Below are positions 25,201 through 33,798 of a stretch of 64,000 bases of DNA, in pieces (position 1 is the first letter of the stretch; every line of letters begins with the position of its first letter). The translations under genes were made by a program, and so were the position numbers. Source of the DNA: Phoronis australis. Its lineage: Eukaryota; Phoronida; Phoronidae. A model generated the notes under the pieces. It was not told the DNA's origin, did no database searches, and saw nothing but the letters and a program-made list of their open reading frames with translations. The stretch is taken from NCBI GenBank assembly GCA_002633005.1, contig NMRA01000551.1, positions 140,809-204,808 on the forward strand, read 5' to 3'.

Positions 25201-28200
25201 TTGAAGACATCTGTTGCGTTTAATAAAATTTTACAGAGGATCAGAGGAAAGCTACTTTCATGGTACATTGTACCTAAATTATACAATAAACAGCTACTTT
25301 GTTTTATATTTGTTATTCAGGAATCTTGTTCTGGTAAGTAAAACTAGAGGCACGTACAGATGGCAGTCTCATAGGTCCGGGACTTCACACTGCGCCGCTT
25401 TTACATTTTGATGAAAAAAGTTCTTCATTGCTTTCTGGCACTGAGCAAAGGTAGGTTTTCTTCTTAATACAAGAAAACCTCCAGTCATCTTAAACCCCCT
25501 GACCACCATACATCAGTCACAGAGGGTGGACATGTTCCCATGTTCTCAACACGCATGCTCCCTTGCAAGTAACCTGCTTTTGTTCACTTTTTACATGGTA
25601 GTATGACATGTTCACATGCAGGTGAGCTGTTCCTCAAAGTGTCTAATAAACAATGCAATAGGTATTTTAAACGGGAGAAAACACGTTCACATGCACTCAC
25701 CGAGGGAGGATTGAACTGTATAGGGGCTGGGTTCTTACAGTCACAGACACTACCGTAACCCTCCACTTTGTTACAGAAGTGGGCTCTCCTCCTGCCAACT
25801 GGGTCAGTGGGCCAGGAACACTCGGACTCTGCAAATAGCAAGATGTCATTCAACAGTTCTNCCTGCCCCGCCTACCAGAGTTACTGTTGAGACAGTCTGG
25901 CCCACCCACAATAGTTACTGTTGAGACAGTCTGCCCTGCCCACCAGAGTTACTGTTAAGATAGTCTGGCCCACCCACCATAGTTACTGTTTGATGACAAG
26001 ACAAATAATGATACGGAAAGCTACCTGCACACATTTTGACTGTAATAGAAAGATTTTTGTCTCTAATGGTGGCTTGGTGTTAGACACAAAATGAGCAAAT
26101 GACTTGGGTTGAGAATGAGGCCACATTACAGTAAGTCTCATGTACTGACATCCATGTATATAAGACACGTTTAACAAAGATAATAACATTATGAAGATGA
26201 ATTTTGCTTAGCATTGTGTTGTTTATCCAGAAATATGTTCAGCTGACTTCACAGCTAGCTACATGTTTTATCACGTCATTGTACTGCATTTCAGGTGCTA
26301 CATGTAAACCCACCTTTAAGTGTCTATGATTTCACTCAAAACCAATGTTTGTATGACAATGATTACAGACTATTGCTGTTCACATGTTACCTGCATCATG
26401 ATTGGCCAGAATATTAACTTGATTGACTTGTCTGAGTTAGCAGACCCCCACCACAACTCACCTGTCACAGGCTTTAACTTCACCTCCGCCTTGGCTATCA
26501 CATCGTCACCCCATTTTCCAAACTCTTCATTTTTACTATATGCCTCATGTAACATAGAGCCTGCAGTCAAATCCATAAAGTTAGTGCACATTCTTTTTCA
26601 TTTTCTACTGCAACAGTACCCTTACGGATTTTCATATTTTTGCTATTTTGACATTGTCACTCTACATTCGACATACGTCAATTGTGTTGTTATGGGCAAC
26701 AAGACCAGTCACATGTAGTTGCAGTATTGTACGTTAAGTGGATGTTAAAAGTTATTACATGTGAACAATTTTCAAAACATTGCCTGTAGAAAAAGAGTAC
26801 ATTCCACCAGACAGGACGCAGGAAAATTTTCAAAGCCAATTAAAGGGACATTCTAGGTGAGAAAAGCAATTTTTCAGAAATTAGCAGTAGCACTAAGTCA
26901 AACCCACTAGTTTCTGCAGTAGCAGTCAAACACTTTGCCATTCAGTCAAGATGTTCGCTTTATAAGTAACACGAGCATATTTGAATGGTAAAGACACCGG
27001 CCTTAATTTCAGCAATCGTCAGCACGAAATGGCAATTTATTATAAAAAACAACAGATTTCATTGTTTTATAGCTCTGATCAAATCCAATAATAACCCCCA
27101 AGACACATTTTCAGCTATATAACCAATAATGTCCCTATAAAATCTGTGAAGGTTACTGAAAGAAATCCGGTAATTTCATCAGTATCAAATGATAAAATGA
27201 CCAATAATGTCATTTATTTTCAGAGACAGATCAACACATGAAGATATCGCACTGGGGTAAAAGAATAATTGTCACAAAGAATACTTGTTTTGCCCAACAT
27301 CGCGCAGTGACTGCTAACACAGTTATGTATCACCTGCTGTGTTGTGACAGATCATAGCCCACATGTCTCGCCAGCCCACATCCTTAATTTTTGAACTGCC
27401 GTACTTAGAGAGGAACTCTCGTGCGTTCTTCTTCAGATTCATGGATGCTTCATCCTACCAAAATAAATAAACAGGTCATTTTAAACACGTTCATATACAG
27501 CAGCTTCATCATGTATTTTGTCCAATCATAGACTATAGTACATGGACCGCCAACTCCGTATACTTTCATTGGACGAAATATGTGCTCATACAGTGGTAAT
27601 GACGTCATATTCATTAGCGACACCCGGCCAAATTATCTGTTATTTTCAGCAAGTACGTCGTCTGCTAATCGTGGTCGCTGTTGTGTCGTCACAATACACT
27701 AACCGGAAACTGGGACAGATAATTAAGGGGAGTGGCGCCTCCTCTAGGATAGTATGCAAGAAAATTTCGGAGTGCGAATCTGTTGTCTATAATCTATGGT
27801 CGAACAGGTTCAGAAGTTATGGAAATGTTTAAAAGTTCTGAAAGATGTTACAAAGTCATATTTGAACTAGTATTTATTTCCACCTTCTTAAGCCATTTTC
27901 TATTTAGAAGACACTAAAAATGGTTGAACTGTCAAATTTTATTGTCTTACCAAACTTTAGTATACACACACAGAGCTGTCTTTCAGACAGCCACTAAACA
28001 TTGACAGGATTTCAGAGGGTGTTAACTGTCCAACAGTACTACATTTGGCCAAGCCCAAACAAGCTTAATAGTGTGTCACTTTGATATTTTCATCCAACTT
28101 GAATTTCCTTGCCCCCTTTTTAACCATTGCTTGGTTAGCTTGACTACTGAGGCTTAAGGTGAATCAGGCTTGTCAAACCTGGTAACCATTGCTTTGCTAG

Positions 28201-31200
28201 CCTGCACAAGATTGCCGGACAGTAAGTAATTCAAACTGAACCTCTAACACATTCTGTCACAAAGGAAAATTACTATTCTCACCAAATGGTGATCAAAACA
28301 AAAGCAACGCGGAGTGTTGAAATGCGCCTACGAATGCAACGCAAATGGTGTGCTTTTAGGGTTGCTTATTTGCGTCATAAAATGGGCACTAGATGGTGCA
28401 AAAACTTACAATTCGTCCGAAAACGGGAACATGTCACTGCTTCTTAATAGAAAGCTAAGCACCAAATTTCATAGAAATCGGTCCTGGAACTTCAGAAAAA
28501 CAAAGGAAAACAGAATAAAATGAAATTACCACTAGGGGGCACAGTGTTCATTGGATCCGCCTGAAAGTCGTCATTGTCTGTTGTTAGCTTCATACAAATA
28601 AACTTACAAAATTAAATAAAGATCCTGCAGAGGGTTTAGGAGATGCAGCTATGGGCGCAAAACAAAACAAAACTAATACTAGGAAGCGCCAGAGTAGTCA
28701 AAGTCGTCATCATCAACCGTCCTCTTCACATTGAGAACATATACACCAATTTTCAAAACCATCCTTAGAATGATTTGGTTTATAGAGAGGTAGACGCCAA
28801 AAACAGACTCGAAAAGAGCAAAAATGGCCACTAGGTGGTGCAAAGTACGGGAGGATAGCGTCATCTCACCAATAGATGCCCGAATTCAAAATTTTATGAA
28901 AATCTGTTGAGGACATTTGAAGATACAGAGGTAAACGTAAACTAAAATTGCCAACAGAGGGCATACGAGTAGTCAGATCCATCCCAAAATCATAGTCGTC
29001 CATTGTCAACATCATATAAACATACTTCTCAAATTTAGTAAAAATCCTGAATACGGTTTAGGAGATACAGCCATGGGCGCAAAAAAGAAACTGCCACTAG
29101 GAGGTGCCACAGTAGTCGAAGTCATCGGAAAATCATCGTCAGCGATCCACTTCATTGTAAAAACATACATGTCTATTTTCACAATTATCCTGAAAGCGGT
29201 TTGGTTGACGCCAAAAAACAGACTCGAAAACAGTAAAAACTGCCACTAGGTGGCACACCAGCTGTCCAATCTGTCCGAAAGTCGTCGTCGTCCATTGTCA
29301 ACATCACATAAATACACTTACTAAATTTAGTAAAGATGATGCAAATGGTTTAGGAGATATAGCCATAGGCGCAAAACAACAAAACTGCCACTAGGAAGCG
29401 CCACAGTAGTCGAAGTCGTCAGAAAATCATCGTCAACCATCCTCTTCATAGTAAGAACATACATGCCAATTTTTACAATCATACTTAGAGCAGTTTGGTT
29501 GATAGAGGGGTGGACATCAAAAACAGACTCGAAAACAGTAAAAATGGCCACTAGGTGGCGCAAACTATATCGAATCCATCTGAAAACGGGAGGATACTGT
29601 CGTCTTACTAATAGATGCCTATATACCAAATTTTATGAAAATACGTTGAGGACCTTTGAAAATACAGAGGTAAACGTAAAAAACTAAAATTGCCACTAGG
29701 GGGCACAACTATAGTCAGATCCGTCCGAAAGTTTGCTCATGCCGTCCCATCAATGAAAGGAACACATGTGCAAAATTTCATGAACATATGTCAAACGGTT
29801 TTGGAGATAAAACAGCAGATGCCGGACGGACGCCTCCCAAACGGACGCAGATGACGACATAATGCGTCCACATATAAATATGTGGGCGCATAATAAAAAC
29901 ATCCCAAGGCTTGTTCGCACTACGTTGTGTGGTACCGTACACTAAAGTGCACTATACATTAGTACAAAGGTTAAGCAAGCTTAGTGAATAAGCTAGGTCG
30001 GACAAGCTTGAATAACGTTAAACAAGCTTGAACAATATTGACCAAGCTTGAACAATATTGACCTCGCTAGAACAATATTGACCAATGATGAAGTTAATTG
30101 TTGTGACATTTCACATACATACATACCATAATAGTGAAGATGAGGACCCGTCCAGGTGAGATCATGTTGAGGAATAAAACCATTGCAGCGGCCTCGTCAG
30201 CCATGTAGGTGTCAAACTGACGCGAAGCCATGATAGCACCCTGTAACACACAGATATGTCTTCATAACTCCTCATTGCTATCACACAACACACATAAAAA
30301 AATATAAACATAAACATGAACACAAATAGAGGACACTAACATTTATCAGACGACTACAAGTTTCCTCTCTCTTTGGTAGCAGTGCATTGGAATGACCCTG
30401 AGTGCAATTTGACACACAATTTGGGAACTTTCAAAAGTTTGTGACTTCCTAACGCCTTGTGCGATACTGTGGACACACTGTTAGTCATAAACCACAAATG
30501 ACTGTAGATCGTGAACATTAAATCACACAACTTCCGTTTCCTCCATTTCCACCAGGTGGTGTTAATGAGAATATCAGAGGGGTTACCTGAAACTCAATGC
30601 AAACCCTCGTTAGATTTTGGTTGAACCGTGCCTGAAGGGCTCGTCTCAACCTTGGATTGTTCTCACAATACCCTAATACAACCCGTCAACCAATGTCACA
30701 CAACAGCTCTGAAGAACAAGTACCCATGTCGCCATGACTACGTACCCAGTACTTTGCTAATGTACATATAACATATGAAATTTACGCTCAGCATATATGC
30801 CGGCAAATCAAGGAACTAACATGGCCAAGCTTTATCCTGTTATTGTTTCAACACTTAGATTTACTCACATTGGCCTGATGTAAGACTAGAACGTGAATCC
30901 CTCGATTTGACGGCATTTGATCATTTACTTCATACACCTAGAACAGAGAATAGCTTGTGACACATGACTGTGTAATTCTACAAGTCACCATACAATGCTC
31001 ACATGGACAGGATTTCAGTAGTCACAATGGTGGACACTAACTTGTAAAGCAGACTCAGGGGCCTAAACAAACCACATTCAGAAGACAAATGTTTAGCAAT
31101 TAAATTCATTGACTGGAAGTTGTTAAGCAATCAATTCATCGACAGGGATTTCACTATTCGACAGGGATTTCACTATTTGGGATGCAGGACACTTAACTTG

Positions 31201-32781
31201 TAACGAAGACTCAGGGGGTCAGAAGGTCAATGTTTGCATGAACCGTGAAGCTACATACCGTCCCACCATCAACACTGACTTGCACCATCTTACTGCCAGA
31301 CTTGACCTCCACCTGTATACTCTTGGGTAGGTCCAGACTTTGCTGAATTCTACGCGGTGGGTTCACTATGTCAGGGGCACTGTCTTCATCCAGACCTAGG
31401 TCAAAGGTCATTCACACTTGATAATAAATAAAGTTTGTTGTTGAAAACTGTTGGTACAAACTATAGTACAGATAGTTTTGGACAACCGATAAAAGTCTAC
31501 TCGAAATATCCTCTGAAATCGCAAGTTATACTTTAAGGAAAATTCCGCTTAATGTACAAGTCTAATAAAGGCTTTGTGTGTTGTATCCGTCAATTATTGC
31601 GATTTCGGCAATGGAAGAATGGCCGATCATGTCAACTCATCACAACAGGCAATGGCAACCATAAGCAGTGAAAACAAAATGATACTGTCCAGTAGCCTAC
31701 ATACACTGTACCTGTGCGAGGGTGTGGCAGCTCCTTTAACTGCTTTTCTGAATGTATAACCAGGGAAATGTTGAGTACTAACATCACCAACAGTACCGTG
31801 AACAGGCCAGCCTGTAATCAACAGTGTGACATCATGTGCTACTTGTTAATTGTTACCGTCATATGGCCACTGGTCACATGGAACAAATGATCCCAGCAAA
31901 ACCTGGCCATTTAGGGTAGTACTTCTACTTCACTGTGACTGGTGCGCAAGAAAATAACCTATTACTGCAAATAGCAACATTCTTTAATAGTAACCAATCT
32001 GACAAGACAGCCAAGTTTCTTATGACAAACAATAGTAAGATTTGCTAGCTGAATACAGTAGTAACAGAAATGCTTACACTCTTTCAAAGTGCTACGAAGG
32101 GTAGCACTGGGAAAAGTTAATTATTATGCCTTCTCATAAAGTAATGAAACCGACGTCAACATATTCAGCCATCCCATTGGTTGAAATCTGGGAAACCCCT
32201 TTCAGTTTACTGTTACATATCTGGTATGGCAACCACCTTTGGCTTGGATAGTTGCAATTTATTAAAATGGGGTGTTTGTGGACAATTTGAATGTATTGAG
32301 CATTTTCCAGGGGTATCTATCATACCTGGGTAGTTGACCTATCGCAAACTCTGCACCCTTGTGAAAAGTCACCGACAATAGGTTGTTTGTCGGGTAAAAT
32401 GGTGGCTTGGAAACGCAGAAGAAGGTGTGTCAAGAATGTTTCATTCTGATTGGTCAGTTAAGCTGTCAGTCAATTGGGAACATTCGATGTAACAATTCTT
32501 CAACATTGTGACAGCATGAAAGCGAATTTTGCATGATCTAATTTTAAAATTCGAGCGAGCAAGATAGGCCGAGTTGACAAAATGCAATTTCTTTCATTCG
32601 CACAGATATGTGGACATTGGACTAATTGCATGAATCCTTAAAATGTCCTACTGCACAACAGAGGCAATCTGCTAAACCAGACAGTGGATTTTTCAAGAAA
32701 TAGCAGATGAATGTGTCACTAGTGCTGTCTACTTACCTGACACAGCTTGCCAGCGAACCGGCGTGCACACACGTGCACCAT
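13149..32781 (-). CDS. POMGNT1: POMGNT1, protein O-mannose beta-1,2-N-acetylglucosaminyltransferase 1 (19 exons)
   Basis: Type II Golgi membrane enzyme of the GT13 family. It adds GlcNAc in beta-1,2 linkage to O-linked mannose, for example on alpha-dystroglycan. I reconstruct 19 coding exons summing to 1896 nt, 631 codons plus stop (human is about 660 aa). Every junction is GT-AG and every phase agrees. Order: short cytoplasmic tail (1-15); membrane anchor (about 16-34, [19 protein letters not shown]); stem domain (about 80-230, with [12 protein letters not shown] and [15 protein letters not shown]); Cys-rich linker ([15 protein letters not shown]); catalytic domain from [11 protein letters not shown] (about 280). 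The acidic metal-site motif LEEDID is at 370-375, with [22 protein letters not shown] and RECIIPD following. The C-terminus has IWDLDIRG and VTPLYIPPP. The tail is shorter than in human. Introns 5, 14 and 17 are swollen by repeats. The N at 15717 and its flanking duplication are in intron 17, outside coding sequence. Confidence 0.96.
13751..13860 (-). CDS. POMGNT1: POMGNT1 exon 18
   Basis: 110 bp. [20 protein letters not shown], then [15 protein letters not shown]. Acceptor ATCTTCTTTTCAG, donor GTGAGTAG, phase 2. The first five bases and the acceptor reappear at 15718 in the probable false duplication. Confidence 0.96.
14040..15300. repeat. Array of about 150-bp units with CCACTAGGAGGTGCTGCAG boxes (copy A)
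   Basis: Boxes of the type GCCACTAGGAGGTGCTGCAG recur near 14043, 14487, 14638, 14806, 14931 and 15102. Each is followed by a TAGTCGAATC-like tract and later by AAGTTTCAGTGAAATCCGTT and TTTAGATATCATCCAGAAAC. The same array is repeated in copy B (about 15905-17180). It has the same architecture as the array at 28.5-29.9 kb but is a different subfamily. Confidence 0.7.
15717..15717. other. Single N, assembly join
   Basis: Lies exactly between the two copies of the 1.9-kb direct repeat. Confidence 0.95.
17883..17954 (-). CDS. POMGNT1: POMGNT1 exon 17
   Basis: 72 bp. [20 protein letters not shown] then QIAK. The IRM and DYTT motifs match. Acceptor TTCTTTTCAG, donor GTGAGTCT. Confidence 0.96.
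18506..18614 (-). CDS. POMGNT1: POMGNT1 exon 16
   Basis: 109 bp. [20 protein letters not shown], then [13 protein letters not shown]. Matches the segment containing VLDH and the conserved cysteine. Acceptor ATATTGCAG, donor GTGAGTCA. Confidence 0.95.
19032..19158. repeat. Tandem repeat of about 50 bp, 3 copies
   Basis: Units of GACTTACATGGTGAGTTATG plus TATGTAATGTGCTTGTGATG; the third is diverged. In POMGNT1 intron 15. Every unit contains ATGGTGAGTTATG or a variant, so it carries decoy donors on the plus strand only. Confidence 0.8.
19248..19438 (-). CDS. POMGNT1: POMGNT1 exon 15
   Basis: 191 bp, the longest exon. [20 protein letters not shown], then [27 protein letters not shown] and the F-H-F-G-I motif are conserved. 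Acceptor TTGTTGTAG, donor GTAAGTGG, phase 2. Confidence 0.98.
20230..20430 (+). repeat. Dispersed repeat family R2, copy 1
   Basis: Matches 52650-52860 in reverse orientation. Shared blocks: AAATTTGGGACAAAAA, CGGCTTACCACATTGTTG, AAAATTTTACCAAATGTTGT, and CAAACTTAAGCTCAAAGCAA. In POMGNT1 intron 14, next to the element at 20449. Confidence 0.65.
20527..20574. repeat. 48-bp near-perfect palindrome
   Basis: GAATATAGTGGCCACCTAGC reads back as its reverse complement; only the central bases differ. It would form a long hairpin as DNA cruciform or in POMGNT1 pre-mRNA. It sits inside the element at 20449-20973. Confidence 0.9.
20900..20938 (+). ncRNA. Hammerhead-ribozyme-like core
   Basis: CTGACGA (20900-20906) fits the CUGANGA box. 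GGTGTT (20908-20913) pairs with AACACC (20923-20928), then comes GAAAC (20929-20933). ACATGT is a 3-bp self-complementary stem III, followed by C, where cleavage would occur. Against: one unpaired T (20907) between the box and stem II, and no clear stem I. The left end of the element has a degraded version (CTGGTGA) on the minus strand. Probably a relic, possibly inactive. Confidence 0.35.
21180..21308 (-). CDS. POMGNT1: POMGNT1 exon 14
   Basis: 129 bp. [20 protein letters not shown] then [29 protein letters not shown] is one of the best conserved motifs of the enzyme. Acceptor GTGTTACAG, donor GTATAGC. Confidence 0.98.
21730..21802 (-). CDS. POMGNT1: POMGNT1 exon 13
   Basis: 73 bp. [20 protein letters not shown] then WNDQ. 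Acceptor CTTGCAG, donor GTATGTTC. Confidence 0.97.
22042..22260. repeat. 29-bp minisatellite, about 7.5 copies
   Basis: Units of GGTTGTCCCTACACCATGTC plus TCAGGACCA; the seventh is longer. In POMGNT1 intron 12. Because 29 is not a multiple of three and the unit has no stop, two plus-strand frames are open across it. These are not genes. Confidence 0.92.
23374..23432 (-). CDS. POMGNT1: POMGNT1 exon 12 (metal-site motif)
   Basis: 59 bp. [22 protein letters not shown] at residues 371-373 stands where GT13 enzymes hold the Mn2+/UDP-binding acidic motif. Donor GTAAGTAT, phase 2. Confidence 0.97.
23689..23814 (-). CDS. POMGNT1: POMGNT1 exon 11
   Basis: 126 bp. [20 protein letters not shown], then [24 protein letters not shown] is strongly conserved in the family. 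Acceptor GCATTTCCAG, donor GTAAGTTC. Confidence 0.97.
23898..24122 (-). mobile_element. MITE family M2, copy 1 (225 bp)
   Basis: Ends CCATAGAATATAG and CTATAGTCTATGG are inverted repeats. Reverse complement matches 27527-27799, with shared tracts GTACATGGAC, CCAACTCCGTATACTTTCA, AGTACGTCATCTGCTAATC and GTGTTGTGTCGTCACAATAC. In POMGNT1 intron 10. Confidence 0.75.
24630..24705 (-). CDS. POMGNT1: POMGNT1 exon 10
   Basis: 76 bp. [20 protein letters not shown] then DGYFE. The conserved FIDGY motif is present. Acceptor TTATTCCCAG, donor GTTTGTGT (an atypical GTTTGT). Confidence 0.95.
25023..25093 (-). CDS. POMGNT1: POMGNT1 exon 9 (start of catalytic domain)
   Basis: 71 bp. [19 protein letters not shown], the first beta strand of the GT13 fold. 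Acceptor TTGTTCCAG, donor GTAAACC, phase 2. Confidence 0.97.
25701..25828 (-). CDS. POMGNT1: POMGNT1 exon 8 (Cys-rich linker)
   Basis: 128 bp. [26 protein letters not shown] and then [11 protein letters not shown]. Four cysteines are in family positions. Acceptor CTATTTGCAG, donor GTGAGTGC. The N at 25861 is 33 bp upstream of the exon. Confidence 0.97.
25861..25990. repeat. Tandem repeat of about 35 bp after an N
   Basis: About four units of CCCACCCACCATAGTTACTG plus TTGAGACAGTCTGG start right after the N at 25861, so the array is probably longer in the genome. In POMGNT1 intron 7, ending about 35 bp upstream of exon 8. Confidence 0.85.
26462..26560 (-). CDS. POMGNT1: POMGNT1 exon 7
   Basis: 99 bp. 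[20 protein letters not shown]. The WGDDV motif aligns with the WGDPV segment of vertebrate POMGNT1; otherwise this is a variable part of the stem. Acceptor TTGACTGCAG, donor GTGAGTTG. Confidence 0.9.
27334..27454 (-). CDS. POMGNT1: POMGNT1 exon 6 (stem)
   Basis: 121 bp. [20 protein letters not shown] then [10 protein letters not shown]. Acceptor TTTGGTAG, donor GTGATACA (a weaker donor), phase 1. It follows the 2.7-kb intron 5, which holds the CTCF-like array. Confidence 0.94.
27527..27799 (+). mobile_element. MITE family M2, copy 2 (273 bp)
   Basis: Ends CATAGACTATAG and CTATAATCTATGG are inverted. In POMGNT1 intron 5, opposite in orientation to the intron 10 copy. The 96-codon plus-strand frame over it is a by-product of the element. 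Confidence 0.75.
28262..29903. repeat. Array of about 148-bp units with CTCF-like boxes
   Basis: Boxes at about 28529 (CCACTAGGGGGCAC), 28674, 28828 (CCACTAGGTGGTGC), 28944 (degenerate), 29095, 29243 (CCACTAGGTGGCAC), 29388 (CCACTAGGAAGCGCC), 29548 (GGCCACTAGGTGGCGC) and 29693 (CCACTAGGGGGCAC). Spacing is 116-160 bp, mostly 145-154. Between boxes recur AAATTTTATGAAAATCNGTT, GAGGACCTTTGAAGATACAG and GTTTAGGAGATACAGCCATG. The right end is GGACGGACG-rich and then ATAAATATGTGGGCGCATAA. In POMGNT1 intron 5. No coding capacity. Confidence 0.75.
30003..30085. repeat. 20-bp tandem repeat
   Basis: About four imperfect units of AAGCTTGAACAATATTGACC, 40 bp downstream of POMGNT1 exon 5, in intron 5. Confidence 0.8.
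30127..30240 (-). CDS. POMGNT1: POMGNT1 exon 5 (stem)
   Basis: 114 bp, residues 118-155. Contains [20 protein letters not shown] and [10 protein letters not shown], which are highly conserved. Acceptor GTGTTACAG, donor GTATGTAT. Confidence 0.96.
30869..30937 (-). CDS. POMGNT1: POMGNT1 exon 4 (stem)
   Basis: 69 bp, [19 protein letters not shown] then HQAN. Acceptor TCTGTTCTAG, donor GTGAGTAA, phase 0 on both sides. Confidence 0.95.
31259..31395 (-). CDS. POMGNT1: POMGNT1 exon 3 (stem)
   Basis: 137 bp, residues 49-94. Acidic spacer then [20 protein letters not shown], which matches the start of the stem domain. Donor GTATGTAG, phase 0. Confidence 0.93.
31712..31811 (-). CDS. POMGNT1: POMGNT1 exon 2 (membrane anchor)
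   Basis: 100 bp after acceptor TTGATTACAG. Encodes [19 protein letters not shown] and then a charged stretch, [14 protein letters not shown]. The hydrophobic segment is the signal anchor. The open frame usually seen here is a different, unused frame. Donor GTACAG, phase 1. Confidence 0.9.
32331..32480. mobile_element. TIR element M3, diverged copy in POMGNT1 intron 1
   Basis: Collinear with 61196-61375: GTTGACCTATCGCAAACTC, GTTGTTTGTCGGGTAAAATGG, GGCTTGGAAA, GGTGTGTCAAGAATG, TTCTGATTGGTC. The right-hand terminal repeat is not recognisable. Confidence 0.7.
32737..32781 (-). CDS. POMGNT1: POMGNT1 coding exon 1 (residues 1-15)
   Basis: [15 protein letters not shown], then donor GTAAGTAG, phase 0. 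ARRF..LCQ aligns with the residues just before the membrane anchor in vertebrate POMGNT1. The start is chosen because no in-frame upstream ATG precedes it without a stop. An acceptor-like TTTATTCCAG at about 32864 means this may be an internal exon after a non-coding first exon. Confidence 0.85.
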
Positions 32782-32868
32782 AATTTACACTGTGAACTCC
32801 CTAAAGGTGGTGGTATCAATAGCAGTCACATGGTGGCGCTCATGTGCCGGGATAGTCACTAGCCTGGA
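32781..32868 (-). promoter_or_regulatory. Putative POMGNT1 5' leader with start-stop uORF
   Basis: On the minus strand the sequence GCCACCATGTGA (around 32825-32836) is an optimal Kozak start followed at once by a stop. An in-frame upstream ATG gives a 5-codon uORF ending at the same TGA. The CDS start follows about 45 bases later. Transcription of this stretch is inferred, not shown. Confidence 0.4.
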
Positions 32869-33083
32869 ATAAAATGTAGGTAGATTACTTCTTCAGTTTC
32901 TCTGCACATGATGCAGTAAGCACACTTATGGCTACTTGAATATTTGTGAAGGTAAGAACACAAAATATGACGAATAAAATAGTTGCCAAGTTTTCAGGCA
33001 CAGCCCATAATACTCAGAACACATGGCTAATGAAGCATGCAGAACATACATCAGCAATAGCCATTAACAGGCGTCCCGCATTG

Positions 33084-33170
33084 TGAGAACCAGTTTGTCG
33101 TCGGTTATTCAGGGGAGAAAACTGGTTTTCAAAATGTGAGAGAAAACTGGGCACCCCTGTATGTGACTAT
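33084..33170. repeat. Small dispersed repeat M4, copy 1
   Basis: GAGAACCAGTTTGTCGTC and GAAAACTGGTTTTCAAAATG form an inverted repeat followed by CCCCTGTATGTGACTAT. Matches 48866-48940, which has AGAACCAGTTTTCTC, GAACTGGTTCTTGAA and CCCCTGTAAATGACTAT. Confidence 0.55.
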
Positions 33171-33567
33171 TATCACATACATTGGATCACAGGCCTCCCT
33201 GTAGCAACCTGTGCTATGAGGAATGTTCAGCTTTCTGCTGTCAAGATACGAAATGTTCCACATGACATTTTCCTGACTACTGTGTTATTGTGGTCAGCTA
33301 GTTGACACTTCATAGTTTTTCATTCAAAACCAATTGATCAGTGAAATTCATCAAGGCGCAAAGTACAACAGGAAGTCATGTGCAACTGTGATAAAAAACT
33401 CTAATCAATAATGCTCCCAAAAAGTGTTACACTGTGCTCTACAGAGTTTTACAACTTGAAGGACCTCAAACCAGGGTAATGATGATAGATAAGCAGGAGA
33501 AACAGCTCAGCAGTAGCAGGTCCCACACTACACAACATTACAATAAGCCACGGGGAATAATTAAAAG

Positions 33568-33798
33568 ATGATAGATTGCTTTCATGCAATAGTGATAATG
33601 AATTCATTAGAACCAAGATGTAAAGAGTATAATGATTACAAGGTTGAAGAAATTGATATGATGAAACAACAAATACAGAAATTGTTGAATGAAAAAATAT
33701 ATCTTTACATTAGCCCAATTAAAGGAAACCAAATAAAAGAGATACGCAAAGTGACTCCTATTGTAAGTAAAGGAACAACTGTGTGCAGAGTTCAATAG
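33568..33798 (+). pseudogene. Short ORF, possibly a decayed retroelement fragment
   Basis: 76 codons. The central part (KVEEIDMMKQQIQKLLNEKI) vaguely recalls the segment preceding the LTR-retrotransposon reverse transcriptase core (E-x-x-x-x-QIQ-x-LL-x-x-x-I). No catalytic motif is present and the resemblance is weak. Confidence 0.15.

Noticed and set aside
27542-27832. 96-codon plus-strand ORF
   Set aside because: Lies within MITE M2 in POMGNT1 intron 5; the inverted copy at 23.9 kb does not keep the frame.
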